Positions 45,937-55,967 of a stretch of DNA of 64,000 nucleotides are shown one piece after another; position 1 is the stretch's first letter; every line of letters begins with the position of its first letter. The stretch comes from Polaromonas sp. Its GTDB lineage: Bacteria; Pseudomonadota; Gammaproteobacteria; Burkholderiales; Burkholderiaceae_C. Below the pieces are notes generated by a model. That model was not told where the DNA came from and did no database searches. It saw only the letters and a list, made by a program, of their open reading frames with translations. The stretch is taken from positions 62,001 to 126,000 of the forward strand of contig JAURWY010000029.1 in assembly GCA_030654695.1 (NCBI GenBank), in the 5' to 3' direction. Position numbers and translations under genes: made by a program.

Positions 45937-48900
45937 TTACATATTCCGCCGGTACTGCCCGCCGACTTCAAACAGCGCGTTGGTGATCTGCCCGAGCGAG
46001 CAGACGCGAACCGCGTCCATCAGCACGTCAAACACATTCTTGTTTTCAATCACTGCTTGTTGCAGGCGCTTGAGCATGGCTGGTGCTGCGTCGGCGTGCA
46101 GGGTGTGAAAGGCTTCTAGGCGCTGCAACTGGCTTTGTTTTTCGGCTTCGGTGGAGCGGGCCAGTTCTAGCTTGTCTTGCACTTTGTCACCGTGCGGATT
46201 ACGGAAGGTGTTGACGCCGATGATGGGTAGCTCTCCTGTGTGTTTGAGCATTTCGTAGTGCATGGATTCGTCTTGAATCCGGCCGCGCTGGTAGCCGGTT
46301 TCCATGGCTCCGAGTACGCCGCCGCGTTCGGCGATGCGTTCAAACTCCAGCAGCACGGCTTCTTCTAGCAACTCCGTCAGCTCTTCGATGATGAAGGCGC
46401 CTTGCGACGGATTTTCGGTTTTAGCCAAACCCCACTCGCGGTTGATGATGAGCTGAATCGCCATGGCTCGACGCACCGACTCCTGGGTCGGCGTGGTGAT
46501 GGCTTCGTCAAAGGCGTTGGTATGCAGGCTGTTGCAGTTGTCGTAAATCGCGATCAGCGCTTGCAGCGTGGTGCGGATGTCGTTGAACTGAATCTCTTGC
46601 GCGTGCAGGCTGCGGCCACTGGTTTGAATGTGGTATTTCAGCTTTTGACTGCGCTCGTTGGCGCCGTATTTTTCCTTCATGGCGACGGCCCAGATGCGGC
46701 GCGCAACGCGGCCCATCACCGTGTATTCCGCGTCCATGCCGTTGCTGAAGAAGAAGCTCAGGTTCGGTGCAAAGTCATCGATGTGCATGCCGCGCGCCAA
46801 GTACGCTTCGACAAAGGTGAAACCGTTGCTGAGCGTGAAAGCCAGCTGGCTGATCGGGTTGGCGCCGGCCTCGGCAATGTGATAACCGCTGATCGAGACG
46901 CTGTAGAAATTGCGTACCTTGTGGTGCACAAAATACTCGGCGATGTCACCCATCACTTTGAGTGAAAACTCAGTTGAAAAGATGCAGGTGTTTTGCCCCT
47001 GGTCTTCTTTCAAGATGTCGGCTTGCACTGTGCCGCGCACATTTTCTTGCACCCATTCGCGGATTTTGGCTGTCTCTGTGTCGGTCGGCTCACGGCCGTT
47101 GTCGAGTTTGAATTTGTCTAAGTTCTGGTCGATGGCGGTGTTCATGAACATGGCCAAAATGCTGGGCGCCGGGCCGTTGATGGTCATGCTGACGCTGGTG
47201 GCGGGGTTGCACAAATCAAAGCCGCTGTAGAGAACTTTCATGTCGTCCAGCGTGGCGATGCTGACGCCCGAGTTGCCGACCTTGCCGTAGATGTCGGGCC
47301 GCACATCGGGATCGTTGCCGTAGAGCGTGACCGAGTCAAAAGCGGTGCTCAGACGCTTGGCCGGCATGCCTTCGCTGAGCAGTTTGAAGCGGGTGTTGGT
47401 CCGAAAGGCGTCGCCTTCGCCGGCGAACATGCGGGTCGGGTCTTCACCTTCACGTTTGAAGGCGAAGGTGCCGGCGGTGTAAGGGTAGCTGCCGGGCACG
47501 TTGTCGAGCATCAGCCACTTCAAAATTTCGCCGTGGTCTTCGTACTTTGGCAACGTGACTTTGCGGATGGTCGTGCCGCTTAGTGTTTTGGTGGTGAGTG
47601 CCGTGCGGATTTCTTTGTCGCGGATTTTCACCACGTACTCGTCGCCGGCGTAGGCGGCTTGCATGTCTGGCCATTGGCCCAGCAGATGCCGCGCATCGGC
47701 GTCCATGCGCGCTTTGCGGTGACCCGCCAAGTCGAGTGCTGCTTCGGCTGCTGGCGCGCGCCCGGGCTTGTCGATTTTCAGCATAGCGGCGGCAGCTTGG
47801 AGTTGCTGCACTTCACGCGCCAGTTGTGCTTGCGCCAACGTGCGTTTTTTATAGCCGCGCACGGTGTCGCTGATTTCCGCCAAGTAACGGGTGCGCGCCG
47901 CTGGCACCACCGGTGTTTGGTTGGTGCTGTGGCGCACCAACACGTGGGGCAAAATCCCGTCCTTCAACGTCAAGCCCAGAGACTGCAAACGCGGTTTGAG
48001 GGCTTGGTACAACGCCGTCACGCCGTCGTCATTGAAGCGCGCGGCCATGGTGCCAAAGACCGGCATCTGCTCGGTCGGTGTGGTCCAGGCTTCTTTGTTG
48101 CGCTGCACTTGCTTGGCAACATCGCGCAGTGCGTCTAGCGAGCCTTTGCGGTCAAACTTGTTGATGGCGATGAACTCGGCAAAGTCCAGCATGTCGATTT
48201 TTTCTAGCTGGCTGGCCGCGCCAAACTCTGGCGTCATCACGTACATCGGCACGTTCACATGCGGGACGATGGCCGCGTCCCCCTGGCCGATGCCCGAGGT
48301 CTCCACCACGATGACATCGAAACCAGCGACCTTGCAAGCGGCGATCACATCGGGCAAGGCCTTGCTGATTTCCGAGCCGAAATCACGCGTGGCCAAGCTG
48401 CGCATGAAGACGCGTTGGCCTGAGTCCTTGCTGAGTGCATTGGTTTTCCAAGGGCTGATGGCATTCATGCGAATCCGGTCGCCCAGCAAGGCGCCGCCGC
48501 TTTTACGCCGACTCGGGTCAATGCTGATGACGGCGATGCGCAGGCTGTCGCCTTGGTCCAGCCGCAGGCGACGGATCAACTCATCTGTGAGGGACGACTT
48601 GCCAGCACCGCCCGTGCCGGTGATGCCCAGCACCGGCACTTGGCAGGTGGCGGCTTGCTGCCGAATTTCATTGACCAAAGAGGCATTGGCTTGGTCGTTT
48701 TCCAGCGCCGTGATGAGCTGAGCCAGCGCGCGCCAGTTCATTTCGCCGTGGCCTTGGATGGCTTTGAATTCTTTGGGTGCAAAGCTGGTGAGGTCTTTGT
48801 CGCAGCGCATGACCATCTCGCCGATCATGCCGGCGAGGCCCATTCTTTGGCCGTCTTCCGGGCTGAAAATATGCGTCACGCCGTAGGCATGGAGCTCGCG

Positions 48901-49251
48901 GATTTCGGGCGGCACGATGACGCCACCGCCGCCGCCAAAGACCTGAATGTGCTCGCCGCCCCGGCTCTTGAGTAAATCCACCATGTACTTGAAGTACTCA
49001 ACGTGGCCGCCTTGGTAAGAGCTGATGGCGATGCCTTGCGCGTCTTCTTGCAGGGCTGCGGTGACGACTTCGTCGACGCTGCGGTTGTGGCCCAAGTGGA
49101 TCACCTCGGCACCCATGCCTTGCAAGATGCGCCGCATGATGTTGATGGCCGCGTCATGCCCGTCAAACAGCGATGCTGCGGTGACAAAGCGCACCTTGTG
49201 GGTCGGGCGATAGTTGGCAAGGGCTTGGTAGTCTGCGTACAAATCGGTCAT
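45937..49251 (-). CDS. icmF: Fused isobutyryl-CoA mutase IcmF
   Basis: Adenosylcobalamin enzyme of 1104 residues that interconverts isobutyryl-CoA and n-butyryl-CoA (some members isomerise other acyl-CoAs). Domain order is the IcmF hallmark: an N-terminal B12-binding domain (about 15-145, with D30 and H32 of the DxHxxG motif), a MeaI-like GTPase chaperone (P-loop GTGGAGKSS at 212-220), and a C-terminal mutase barrel ([27 protein letters not shown]). The sixth position of the B12 motif is Ala35, not Gly. ATG 49251 matches the normal N-terminus. A LiuR-type palindrome lies upstream. Confidence 0.95.
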   Translation of the reverse strand: MTDLYADYQALANYRPTHKVRFVTAASLFDGHDAAINIMRRILQGMGAEVIHLGHNRSVDEVVTAALQEDAQGIAISSYQGGHVEYFKYMVDLLKSRGGEHIQVFGGGGGVIVPPEIRELHAYGVTHIFSPEDGQRMGLAGMIGEMVMRCDKDLTSFAPKEFKAIQGHGEMNWRALAQLITALENDQANASLVNEIRQQAATCQVPVLGITGTGGAGKSSLTDELIRRLRLDQGDSLRIAVISIDPSRRKSGGALLGDRIRMNAISPWKTNALSKDSGQRVFMRSLATRDFGSEISKALPDVIAACKVAGFDVIVVETSGIGQGDAAIVPHVNVPMYVMTPEFGAASQLEKIDMLDFAEFIAINKFDRKGSLDALRDVAKQVQRNKEAWTTPTEQMPVFGTMAARFNDDGVTALYQALKPRLQSLGLTLKDGILPHVLVRHSTNQTPVVPAARTRYLAEISDTVRGYKKRTLAQAQLAREVQQLQAAAAMLKIDKPGRAPAAEAALDLAGHRKARMDADARHLLGQWPDMQAAYAGDEYVVKIRDKEIRTALTTKTLSGTTIRKVTLPKYEDHGEILKWLMLDNVPGSYPYTAGTFAFKREGEDPTRMFAGEGDAFRTNTRFKLLSEGMPAKRLSTAFDSVTLYGNDPDVRPDIYGKVGNSGVSIATLDDMKVLYSGFDLCNPATSVSMTINGPAPSILAMFMNTAIDQNLDKFKLDNGREPTDTETAKIREWVQENVRGTVQADILKEDQGQNTCIFSTEFSLKVMGDIAEYFVHHKVRNFYSVSISGYHIAEAGANPISQLAFTLSNGFTFVEAYLARGMHIDDFAPNLSFFFSNGMDAEYTVMGRVARRIWAVAMKEKYGANERSQKLKYHIQTSGRSLHAQEIQFNDIRTTLQALIAIYDNCNSLHTNAFDEAITTPTQESVRRAMAIQLIINREWGLAKTENPSQGAFIIEELTELLEEAVLLEFERIAERGGVLGAMETGYQRGRIQDESMHYEMLKHTGELPIIGVNTFRNPHGDKVQDKLELARSTEAEKQSQLQRLEAFHTLHADAAPAMLKRLQQAVIENKNVFDVLMDAVRVCSLGQITNALFEVGGQYRRNM

Positions 49252-49287
49252 GGATATCTTTCGCAAAAATCGGGTGTGCCTTCTGGC

Positions 49288-49316
49288 TTTTAACTTGACG
49301 TTGACGTTAACGTCAA
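49288..49316 (-). promoter_or_regulatory. icmF promoter with LiuR-type palindrome
   Basis: TTGACGTTAACGTCAA (49301-49316) is a perfect 16-bp palindrome, and an extra TTGACG half-site precedes it at 49295-49300. On the minus strand TTGACG serves as a -35, with a 17-base spacer and a TTAAAA -10 (49293-49288). The palindrome therefore overlaps the promoter. It closely resembles sites described for the MerR-family regulator LiuR of branched-chain amino acid degradation; no liuR gene is in the window. Confidence 0.6.
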
Positions 49317-49334
49317 TCTTACCGTTTCTGCATG

Positions 49335-49358
49335 AAAAAGGGCGCTCGCGCGCCCTTT
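49335..49358 (-). terminator. Terminator of the first TakP-like TRAP operon
   Basis: On the minus strand AAAGGGCGC pairs with GCGCCCTTT around a 4-base loop (49358-49337), and the T-run continues to 49335. It lies 24 bases after the long DctM stop. Confidence 0.85.
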
Positions 49359-49381
49359 CCAATCAGCACGAAGCAATGACT

Positions 49382-51319
49382 TTATTTGTACAGTAGTTCT
49401 GGCAGCCAGAGACCGATGGCCGGGAACTGATACAGCAGCACGATGGCCAGCACCTGGATCGCCATGAAAGGCATCATGCCAGCAAAAATCTGGTTCAGCG
49501 TCACGTGCGGCGGGCTCACACCTTTCAGGTAAAACGCAGCCATCGCCACGGGTGGGCTCAGGAAAGCGGTCTGCAGATTCAGCGCCACCAACAAGCCAAA
49601 GAACAGCGGGTCAATGCCAAAGTGCGGCAGCAAGGGAATGAAAATCGGCATGAAAATCACGATGATCTCAGTCCATTCCAGCGGCCAGCCCAACAGGAAA
49701 ATCACCACTTGAGCCAGAATCATGAACTGCACCGGCGTCATGTCCAGCGACAGCACCCAGGTGTTGATCAGCTCTTGGCCGCCCAACAAGGCAAAAGCGG
49801 CCGAGAAGATGCTCGAGCCGACGAATAGCCAGCAGACCATGGCGCTGGTTTTGGCGGTCAAGAAAACCGACTCACGCAACACGTTCATGTTGAGCTTGCG
49901 GTAAGCCGCCGCCAACACCAAGCCACCCATCGACCCCATGGCCGCCGCTTCAGTTGGCGTGGCCAAACCAAAGACAATGGTGCCCAGCACCGCCAGAATC
50001 ATCACCGCCAGCGGGAAGAACGAGCCCAGCAGCATCTTGAAGATTTCCAAGCGGGCAAAGCTGAAGTACGCATAAAACAGCGCTAGCGCCACCGCGCAAC
50101 TGGCCAGCCCGATCCAGAAACTCGCTGGCGCAGCTATTCGCTCCTGCGCGGTCACGGGAGCCGCAGCGACCGCCGGTGCGCTTGGGGCGACCACCTCAGC
50201 GGGGGCCTTGGCGACAGCTTCAGGCGCAGCAGCCTCGCTCGGCAGGGCTTGCAGACCGCCGATTTCTACAGGTTCCTGCAGGCCACCAACACTCGCGGTC
50301 TCTTCTTCAATGCTTTCTGTGAAACCGCCGCCCATCGCGACGACTCCCTCCGCATCGACCAGTGGGGCGGGTGCTGTCACCTTCAGAAAGATGGCGCCCA
50401 TGATGACCGCCACGGCCAAAGCAGGCAGGATGGCGATGCCCAAATGCTTGAGCAGGTCCTGCATCGGAACGGCGGCGTTGCGCTTGCCTTTGATGGCACC
50501 GATCAGACCTGGCAAGACCTTGTTGCTGATGCTGGTCGATACGATTTCAGCGAAAGGCGGCAAGGGCACAATCCGGTCTTCGGCTGACATCGGCGGCGCC
50601 AGATGTGGCTTGAACTTGGCCAAGACGATGACATACAGAATGTACAAAGTCGCGAGCATGATACCGGGGAAAAAGGCACCGGCATAGAGCTTGACCACCG
50701 ACACGCCAGCGGTGGCGCCATAAACAATCAACATGACTGACGGCGGAATCAAAATACCCAAACAGCCACCCGCTGTGATGGCGCCAGCAGACAGCTGAAC
50801 GCTGTAACCGGCGCGTAGCATGGCGGGCAGGGCCAGCAAGCCCATCAAGGTCACCACCGCGCCGACGATGCCCGTGGCTGTCGCGAAAATAGCACAGGTG
50901 ACGATGGTCGCTACGGCCAGTGAGCCTGGCACGCGGGCCGTGGCTAGGTGCATGCTCTTGAAAAGCTTTTCGATCAGGTTAGCGCGTTCAATCAGGTAAC
51001 CCATGAAGACGAACAGCGGGATCGATATCAGCACGTCGTTCGACATGACCGAGTACGTGCGCTGCACCATCAAGTCCAGCGTTTGTTGAACCGCCAGGTC
51101 GGGGTTGGAACTCTTGTAGGCAATCCACGCGAACACCATGCCCATGCCCATCAGGGTAAAGGCCGTCGGAAAACCCAGCATGATGGCGACTACCACCAGA
51201 GCTAGCATCAACAGCCCCAAATGACCGTTGGTCATCATGGACGGTGCTGGCAACAATACAAAGGCGGCCAACACGACCGCAGCCATGATGGTCAGCCCAA
51301 ACCAAACTTCTTTTCTCAC
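49382..51319 (-). CDS. TRAP transporter large permease with long internal insertion (DctM type)
   Basis: Membrane transport subunit of 645 residues, about 220 longer than a standard DctM. The core motifs are intact (GFPTAFTLMGMG, GILIPPSVMLIVYGATAGVS, GLATPTEAAAMGSMGG, FLSPPVAMAAFYLKG). The extra length lies in the middle, about 255-430: a cytoplasmic or periplasmic stretch, a helix (ILPALAVAVIMGAIFL), an Ala/Pro/Val-rich low-complexity linker of about 80 residues, and another helix. The same architecture recurs in the paralogue at 53386-55317. Its start overlaps the DctQ stop by 4 bases. Confidence 0.94.
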   Translation of the reverse strand: MRKEVWFGLTIMAAVVLAAFVLLPAPSMMTNGHLGLLMLALVVVAIMLGFPTAFTLMGMGMVFAWIAYKSSNPDLAVQQTLDLMVQRTYSVMSNDVLISIPLFVFMGYLIERANLIEKLFKSMHLATARVPGSLAVATIVTCAIFATATGIVGAVVTLMGLLALPAMLRAGYSVQLSAGAITAGGCLGILIPPSVMLIVYGATAGVSVVKLYAGAFFPGIMLATLYILYVIVLAKFKPHLAPPMSAEDRIVPLPPFAEIVSTSISNKVLPGLIGAIKGKRNAAVPMQDLLKHLGIAILPALAVAVIMGAIFLKVTAPAPLVDAEGVVAMGGGFTESIEEETASVGGLQEPVEIGGLQALPSEAAAPEAVAKAPAEVVAPSAPAVAAAPVTAQERIAAPASFWIGLASCAVALALFYAYFSFARLEIFKMLLGSFFPLAVMILAVLGTIVFGLATPTEAAAMGSMGGLVLAAAYRKLNMNVLRESVFLTAKTSAMVCWLFVGSSIFSAAFALLGGQELINTWVLSLDMTPVQFMILAQVVIFLLGWPLEWTEIIVIFMPIFIPLLPHFGIDPLFFGLLVALNLQTAFLSPPVAMAAFYLKGVSPPHVTLNQIFAGMMPFMAIQVLAIVLLYQFPAIGLWLPELLYK

Positions 51320-51942
51320 TTGCTATTCTCCTTAGGCGTGACGACAAATGCGTCCAATTTGGCAATGTCTTCGTCTTTCACGTTCACCATTTCTTTGAGT
51401 TTTTCGACATCGACTTCTTCAACGTCCTCGCCGCGGGACGGCCACACGCCTTGCTGTAAGCAGACGATGCAGCGAACGATTTCAACCAGACCTTGCAGCA
51501 ACAAAAATGCGCCGGCAATGGGAATGATGGTTTTGAAGGGGTACACCGGCGGCCCATTGGCCGTGATGTTGGAGTGTTCGTTGATGGCCCAGGAATCTGC
51601 AGCGTAGTTGTAGCCAGCCCAAGCCAGCGCGAACACGCCTGGAATAAAGAACAGTAAGTACAGTGCCAGATCCAAGCCGGCTTGCAGGCGTGGCGGGAAA
51701 AAGCCATACAGCACGTCACCGCGGACGTGGCCATTTTTGGACAGCGTGTAAGCGCCCGCCATCATGAACAAGCTGCCGTACATCATGCTCATCGCGTCAA
51801 AGGCCCAAGGGTGCGGGTTGTCCAAAACGTAGCGGGAAAAAACTTCCCAGGTGATCATGAAGGTGAGGGCGACGATGAGCCATGCAAAAAACTGACCTAC
51901 ATAAGTGCTGAGCTTGTCGATAGAAATGAGAATTTTTTGCAT
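51316..51942 (-). CDS. TRAP transporter small permease subunit (DctQ type)
   Basis: Small membrane subunit of 208 residues with four main helices (for example WLIVALTFMITWEVFSRYVL and LALYLLFFIPGVFALAW). The C-terminal tail after residue 165 is long, acidic and lysine-rich (GEDVEEVDVEKLKEMVNVKDED), a feature shared with the paralogue at 55314-55949. It lies between the receptor gene, separated by a hairpin, and the overlapping large permease. Confidence 0.93.
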   Translation of the reverse strand: MQKILISIDKLSTYVGQFFAWLIVALTFMITWEVFSRYVLDNPHPWAFDAMSMMYGSLFMMAGAYTLSKNGHVRGDVLYGFFPPRLQAGLDLALYLLFFIPGVFALAWAGYNYAADSWAINEHSNITANGPPVYPFKTIIPIAGAFLLLQGLVEIVRCIVCLQQGVWPSRGEDVEEVDVEKLKEMVNVKDEDIAKLDAFVVTPKENSK

Positions 51943-51956
51943 TTTGGTGCTTACGT

Positions 51957-51995
51957 AAAAAAATCAGCCATCCGAATTTTGTCCGGATGGCTGAT
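51957..51995 (-). terminator. Intercistronic hairpin after the TakP-like receptor gene
   Basis: On the minus strand a perfect 12-bp stem, ATCAGCCATCCG (51995-51984) with CGGATGGCTGAT (51974-51963), is followed by a run of T residues to 51957. It lies inside the operon between receptor and DctQ genes, so it probably gives partial termination and protects the receptor mRNA, raising receptor over permease. Confidence 0.88.
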
Positions 51996-52012
51996 GTGGG
52001 AGCAGTTAACGC

Positions 52013-53143
52013 TTAAGCTTTTTTCGGTGCTGCTTTGGCTCCGAAGAAATGGTTCACAGCCATACGGCGGCTGATGTTGGTGTCTTGATCCCACTTCACG
52101 GCGCGTTCTGCAAAAGCTTTCTGCGAGGCCACAATTTCTTTGAAGAGTGGATTTTCGGCAGATTTTTTGACGAGAATGTTGTCCCACAATTTGAGCTGTT
52201 CTTGCAGAATAGTGTCAGGCGTTTTGTAGAACTTGACCTTGTCTTTGGTTTGGAGCTCGATGTAGTCTTTGGAGTAACGGTCAATGGCTTTCCAAGACAT
52301 GTCGGCCGATGCTGCTTCTGTCGCGATCGCGATGATAGATTTCATCTTGGCTGGCAGTGCGTCGTACTTGTTCTTGTTGAACATGATCTCGAAGGTTTCT
52401 GCGCTCTGGTGATAGCTTTGCAGCATGCAGACTTTGGAGACGTCCGGGAAGCCCAAAATACGGTCAGACGTGGCGTTGTTGAACTCGGCGCCGTCAAGCA
52501 GGCCGCGGTCCATCGCTGGCACAATCTCGCCGCCTGGCAGCGCATTCACGGCCGCACCCATAGCAGTGAACAAGTCAATGGCCAAGCCATTGGTGCGGAA
52601 CTTTAGACCCTTGAAATCGCTCGACTTGGTGATCGGCTTTTTGAACCAGCCCAGCGGTTGGGTCGACATCGGGCCGTAAAGGAACGACTGCACATTACCG
52701 CCAATGGAGGCATACAGTTTGGCCAGCAAATCTGCACCGCCGCCATACTTGTGCCAAGCCAAAACCATGTTGGCATCCATGCCGAATGCTGGGCCTGAGT
52801 TCCACAAGGCCAGTGCATTTTGTTTACCGTAGTGGTAACCCAGCACGCCGTGACCGCCATCCAATGTGCCTTTTGAAACCGCTTCGAACAAACCGAAGGC
52901 TGGCACCACGGCGCCAGCGGGCAGCACCTCAATTTTCAAGTCGCCACCGGTCATGTCATTGACTTTTTTGGAGTAATCCAAAGCGTATTCATGGAAGATG
53001 TCTTTGGCTGGCCAAGTGCTCTGCCAGCGCATGGAGATCGGGCCCGCTTGGGCGTTGGCGATCATTGGTGCGCTCATCGCGCCCGCTGCAATGGCAGCGC
53101 CCTTGAGAAGACCGCGGCGGCGCGGGGTTTTGTTGTCAGTCAT
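52013..53143 (-). CDS. TRAP solute-binding protein, TakP-like, Tat-exported
   Basis: Periplasmic receptor of 376 residues with a twin-arginine signal (PRRRGLLKGAAIAAG, cleavage near IANAQAG). It belongs to the DctP branch that contains TakP of Rhodobacter, which binds 2-oxo acids. WQSTWPAKDIFHEYA, KIEVLPAGAVVPAFGLFEAV and GGEIVPAMDRGLLDGAEF align with that branch. The Tat signal suggests folding before export. The receptor differs from the C4-dicarboxylate type at the window start. GGAG lies about 6 bases before the ATG. Confidence 0.93.
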   Translation of the reverse strand: MTDNKTPRRRGLLKGAAIAAGAMSAPMIANAQAGPISMRWQSTWPAKDIFHEYALDYSKKVNDMTGGDLKIEVLPAGAVVPAFGLFEAVSKGTLDGGHGVLGYHYGKQNALALWNSGPAFGMDANMVLAWHKYGGGADLLAKLYASIGGNVQSFLYGPMSTQPLGWFKKPITKSSDFKGLKFRTNGLAIDLFTAMGAAVNALPGGEIVPAMDRGLLDGAEFNNATSDRILGFPDVSKVCMLQSYHQSAETFEIMFNKNKYDALPAKMKSIIAIATEAASADMSWKAIDRYSKDYIELQTKDKVKFYKTPDTILQEQLKLWDNILVKKSAENPLFKEIVASQKAFAERAVKWDQDTNISRRMAVNHFFGAKAAPKKA

Positions 53144-53385
53144 GTCGATCTCCAGTTGTAATAAAACGTTAGCGGGCTATCTTTCTCCGGAATTGAATCG
53201 CCTGAACAGAGGGTTTTCACTAAGAGGCATGTGGCAAGTTCATTTATTTGGCGATAAATTGACTTTAAGCAAATGTTTGTCAAGTGATTTGTCAGAATTC
53301 AGTCAGAAAAGTCGTCGGCGCACGCTACTCGTGGGCAAAAAAAAGCGACCCCTTAGGGGTCGCTTTGAATGGTCGTGATCCCAGC
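53144..53385. promoter_or_regulatory. Control region between the two TakP-like TRAP operons
   Basis: Gap of 242 bases before the receptor gene on the minus strand. It holds AGAGGGTTTTCAC (53208-53220; minus-strand reading GTGAAAACCCTCT), which recurs at the same distance before the paralogous receptor. A TTGAC/GTCAA pair lies around 53258-53282. The terminator of the downstream operon is at its right end. No gene seen. Confidence 0.5.
53337..53366 (-). terminator. Terminator of the second TakP-like TRAP operon
   Basis: On the minus strand AAAGCGACCCC pairs with GGGGTCGCTTT (53366-53342) around a 3-base loop, followed by T residues to 53337. It lies 20 bases after the long DctM stop. Confidence 0.92.
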
Positions 53386-55317
53386 TTATTTGTAAAGCAG
53401 TTCTGGTAACCACATGCCAATGGCTGGGAACTGGTACAGCATGATGATGGCCAGAATCTGGATGCCCATGAACGGCAGCATGCCCAAGAAAATCTGGTTC
53501 AAGGTCACATGTTTCGGGGCCACCCCTTTTAGGTAGAAGGCGGCCATGGCCACTGGCGGGCTCAAGAAAGCTGTTTGCAAATTCAGCGCCACCAGCAAGC
53601 CAAAGAACAGCGGGTCGACCCCAAAGTTGTCCAGCAGCGGGATGAAGATGGGCATGAAAATCACGATGATCTCAGTCCACTCCAGTGGCCAGCCCAGCAG
53701 GAAAATCACCACCTGACTCATGATCAAAAATTGGGTCGTGCTGAGGTCCATGCTGAGAACCCATTCTTCCACCAGATTCTGGCCACCAAGCAGCGCAAAC
53801 GCGGCTGAGAAAATGGCCGACCCAACGAACAGCCAGCACACCATGGCTGAGGTTTTGGCGGTCAAAAACACCGCTTCTTGCAAGACCCGCAGGGTCAGCC
53901 GCCTGTAGGCTGCGGCCAGCACAAAGCCGCCCAGTGCGCCCATGGCGGCCGCTTCCGTTGGCGTTGCCAGCCCCATGACGATGGAGCCCAGCACGGAGAT
54001 GATCAGCACCATCAGCGGAAAAAACGAGGACAAGAGCATCTTGAAGATCTCAAGCCGCGCAAAGCTCAAGAACAGATAAAACAGCGTCACCAGCGCACCC
54101 AAAATAGCAAAGCAAACCCACCACCAAGTCGGTGCGTCGCGGGTCGTCGCGGTTTCGGGCTCGGCTGGTGTCGCCGGCTCTTCGCTGGCCATGCTGGCAG
54201 CGAGTGATGACGGAATCGATGGCTCTGCGCCAGGCGGCTCTTGCACGCCTGAAGACAGCGGGACTTGCAGCTCGTCGCCATTGAGTGGCGGCGATTGCAA
54301 GCCGCCGCTGTCTTCTCTGGTGACTGGCTCACTGTACGAACCTATCGGCTGAATGTCATAAACCGGAATGGCGTCCACTGTGGTCGCCGCCTTGAAACTG
54401 CTCACGGCAATCAGCAAGAAAATCAGGCCTGGCAAAACCACGATGCTGAGCTGCCGCAAAATATGACTCAGCGGGACCTCGGCATTGCGGCGGCCTTTGA
54501 GTGCACCCACCAGACGCGTGAAGGCGTAGACGCTGGTGTCGGTGGTCAGCTTTTGTGTCAGCGGCGGCAGCGTCACCACGCGGTCTGCGGCTGACAAAGG
54601 TGGTGCCCAAGCCGGCTTGAGTTTGGCCACCAAAATAATGTACAAAATATACAAGCCGGTCAGCATCAGGCCGGGGAAAAAGGCACCTGCGTACAGCTGC
54701 ACCACCGAGACGCCCGCGGTGGCGCCATAGACAATCAGCAGCACGGAAGGGGGGATCAAAATCCCTAGGCAACCGCCCGCCGTGATGGCGCCGGCCGCCA
54801 GCGGCACGCTGTAGCCGGCGCGCAACATTTGCGGCAAGGCCAGCAAGCCCATCAAGGTGACCACAGCACCGACGATGCCGGTGGCGGTTGCAAAAATGGC
54901 GCAGGTCGCCAAGGTGGCCACCGCCAGTGAGCCTGGAATACGGGCCATCGCTAGGTGCAAGCTTGAAAACAGCTTTTCAATCAGGTTGGCGCGCTCGACC
55001 AAATAGCCCATGAAGACAAACAAGGGAATGGCGATCAGCACATCGCTGGCCATGGTCTTGTAGGCAGACTGCACCATCAAATCCAACGTCTGGATGGTGT
55101 TTTGGTCATAGGCCATCCAAGAAAAAATCATGCCCATGCCCATCAGCGTGAACGCCGTTGGGAAGCCCAGCATGATGGCCGTCACGACCAGTGACAACAT
55201 CAGCAGGCCCAAGTGGCCGTTGGTGATGGTTTCAACGCTGAGCAACATGTAAATCGCACCAGCGACCACCAGCGACATAAAGACCAAACCAAACCAGAGT
55301 TCTCTGCGGATCTTCAT
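53386..55317 (-). CDS. TRAP transporter large permease with long internal insertion (DctM type), paralogue
   Basis: Membrane subunit of 643 residues, closely related to the permease at 49382-51319 in both halves (GFPTAFTLMGMGMIFSW, GILIPPSVLLIVYGATAGVS, EWTEIIVIFMPIFIPLL). The inserted region (about 255-430) has the same plan, with a helix, a Pro/Glu/Ser-rich linker and another helix, but the linker sequence has diverged. It shares only short pieces such as GGLQ. The linker is thus free to vary, while the flanking helices are kept. Overlaps the DctQ stop by 4 bases. Confidence 0.94.
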   Translation of the reverse strand: MKIRRELWFGLVFMSLVVAGAIYMLLSVETITNGHLGLLMLSLVVTAIMLGFPTAFTLMGMGMIFSWMAYDQNTIQTLDLMVQSAYKTMASDVLIAIPLFVFMGYLVERANLIEKLFSSLHLAMARIPGSLAVATLATCAIFATATGIVGAVVTLMGLLALPQMLRAGYSVPLAAGAITAGGCLGILIPPSVLLIVYGATAGVSVVQLYAGAFFPGLMLTGLYILYIILVAKLKPAWAPPLSAADRVVTLPPLTQKLTTDTSVYAFTRLVGALKGRRNAEVPLSHILRQLSIVVLPGLIFLLIAVSSFKAATTVDAIPVYDIQPIGSYSEPVTREDSGGLQSPPLNGDELQVPLSSGVQEPPGAEPSIPSSLAASMASEEPATPAEPETATTRDAPTWWWVCFAILGALVTLFYLFLSFARLEIFKMLLSSFFPLMVLIISVLGSIVMGLATPTEAAAMGALGGFVLAAAYRRLTLRVLQEAVFLTAKTSAMVCWLFVGSAIFSAAFALLGGQNLVEEWVLSMDLSTTQFLIMSQVVIFLLGWPLEWTEIIVIFMPIFIPLLDNFGVDPLFFGLLVALNLQTAFLSPPVAMAAFYLKGVAPKHVTLNQIFLGMLPFMGIQILAIIMLYQFPAIGMWLPELLYK

Positions 55318-55949
55318 TTGCGCTCTCCTTGAAGGGCTAGATCTCGCTCAAGGGCTACCATGTCTTCGTCTTTAACGTGCACCATGGCCTTGAGTTTTTC
55401 TACATCGACTTCCTCCACATCGCCGTCGCGCGGCGCCCAGATCCCTGTTTTGAGACACAGAATGCAGCGGATGATTTCCACCACGCCTTGCAGTAGCAGC
55501 AGGGCGCCAGACAGCGGGATGATGAACTTGAAGGGGTACAGCGGCAGCTGGTCAGCAGAAAAAGTCTGCTCATTGATGGCCAGCGATTCGTTGAAGTAAA
55601 TCCAGCCGGCCCACGTCAGCGCCAGCACGCCCGGCAGAAAAAACACCAGGTACAGGGTCAGGTCAATCACCGCTTGCGTGCGGGGCTGCAGAAAGCCGTA
55701 CAGCACGTCACCTCGAACGTGGCCGTTCTTGCTCAAGGTGTAGGCCCCAGCGGTCATGAAGAGGGTGCCATACAGCATGATCTGGGCGTCAAGCACCCAG
55801 GCGTGCGGGCGGTTCAGCACATAGCGAGAAAAAACCTCCCATGCAATCAACAGTGTCAGCGCCACCACGCTCCAAGCAAAGGCCTTGCCAATCCACGTGG
55901 AAAATCGGTCCACACCTAACATAAATGACTGCATTGAAGCTCCTGACAT
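55314..55949 (-). CDS. TRAP transporter small permease subunit (DctQ type), paralogue
   Basis: Small membrane subunit of 211 residues. It parallels the DctQ at 51316-51942 helix by helix (WSVVALTLLIAWEVFSRYVL, SKNGHVRGDVLYGFLQPR) and has the same acidic C-terminal tail (GDVEEVDVEKLKAMVHVKDED). This tail is well conserved between the two copies, so it probably has a function, perhaps contacting the long DctM insertion; that is inferred. Confidence 0.93.
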   Translation of the reverse strand: MSGASMQSFMLGVDRFSTWIGKAFAWSVVALTLLIAWEVFSRYVLNRPHAWVLDAQIMLYGTLFMTAGAYTLSKNGHVRGDVLYGFLQPRTQAVIDLTLYLVFFLPGVLALTWAGWIYFNESLAINEQTFSADQLPLYPFKFIIPLSGALLLLQGVVEIIRCILCLKTGIWAPRDGDVEEVDVEKLKAMVHVKDEDMVALERDLALQGERK

Positions 55950-55967
55950 AGCGCGCTATTGGTCCAC

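Noticed and set aside
52998-53378. Plus-strand frame covering the gap between the TRAP operons
   Set aside because: Starts inside the receptor signal peptide coding region on the opposite strand, runs through control elements and a terminator, and has no ribosome-binding site.
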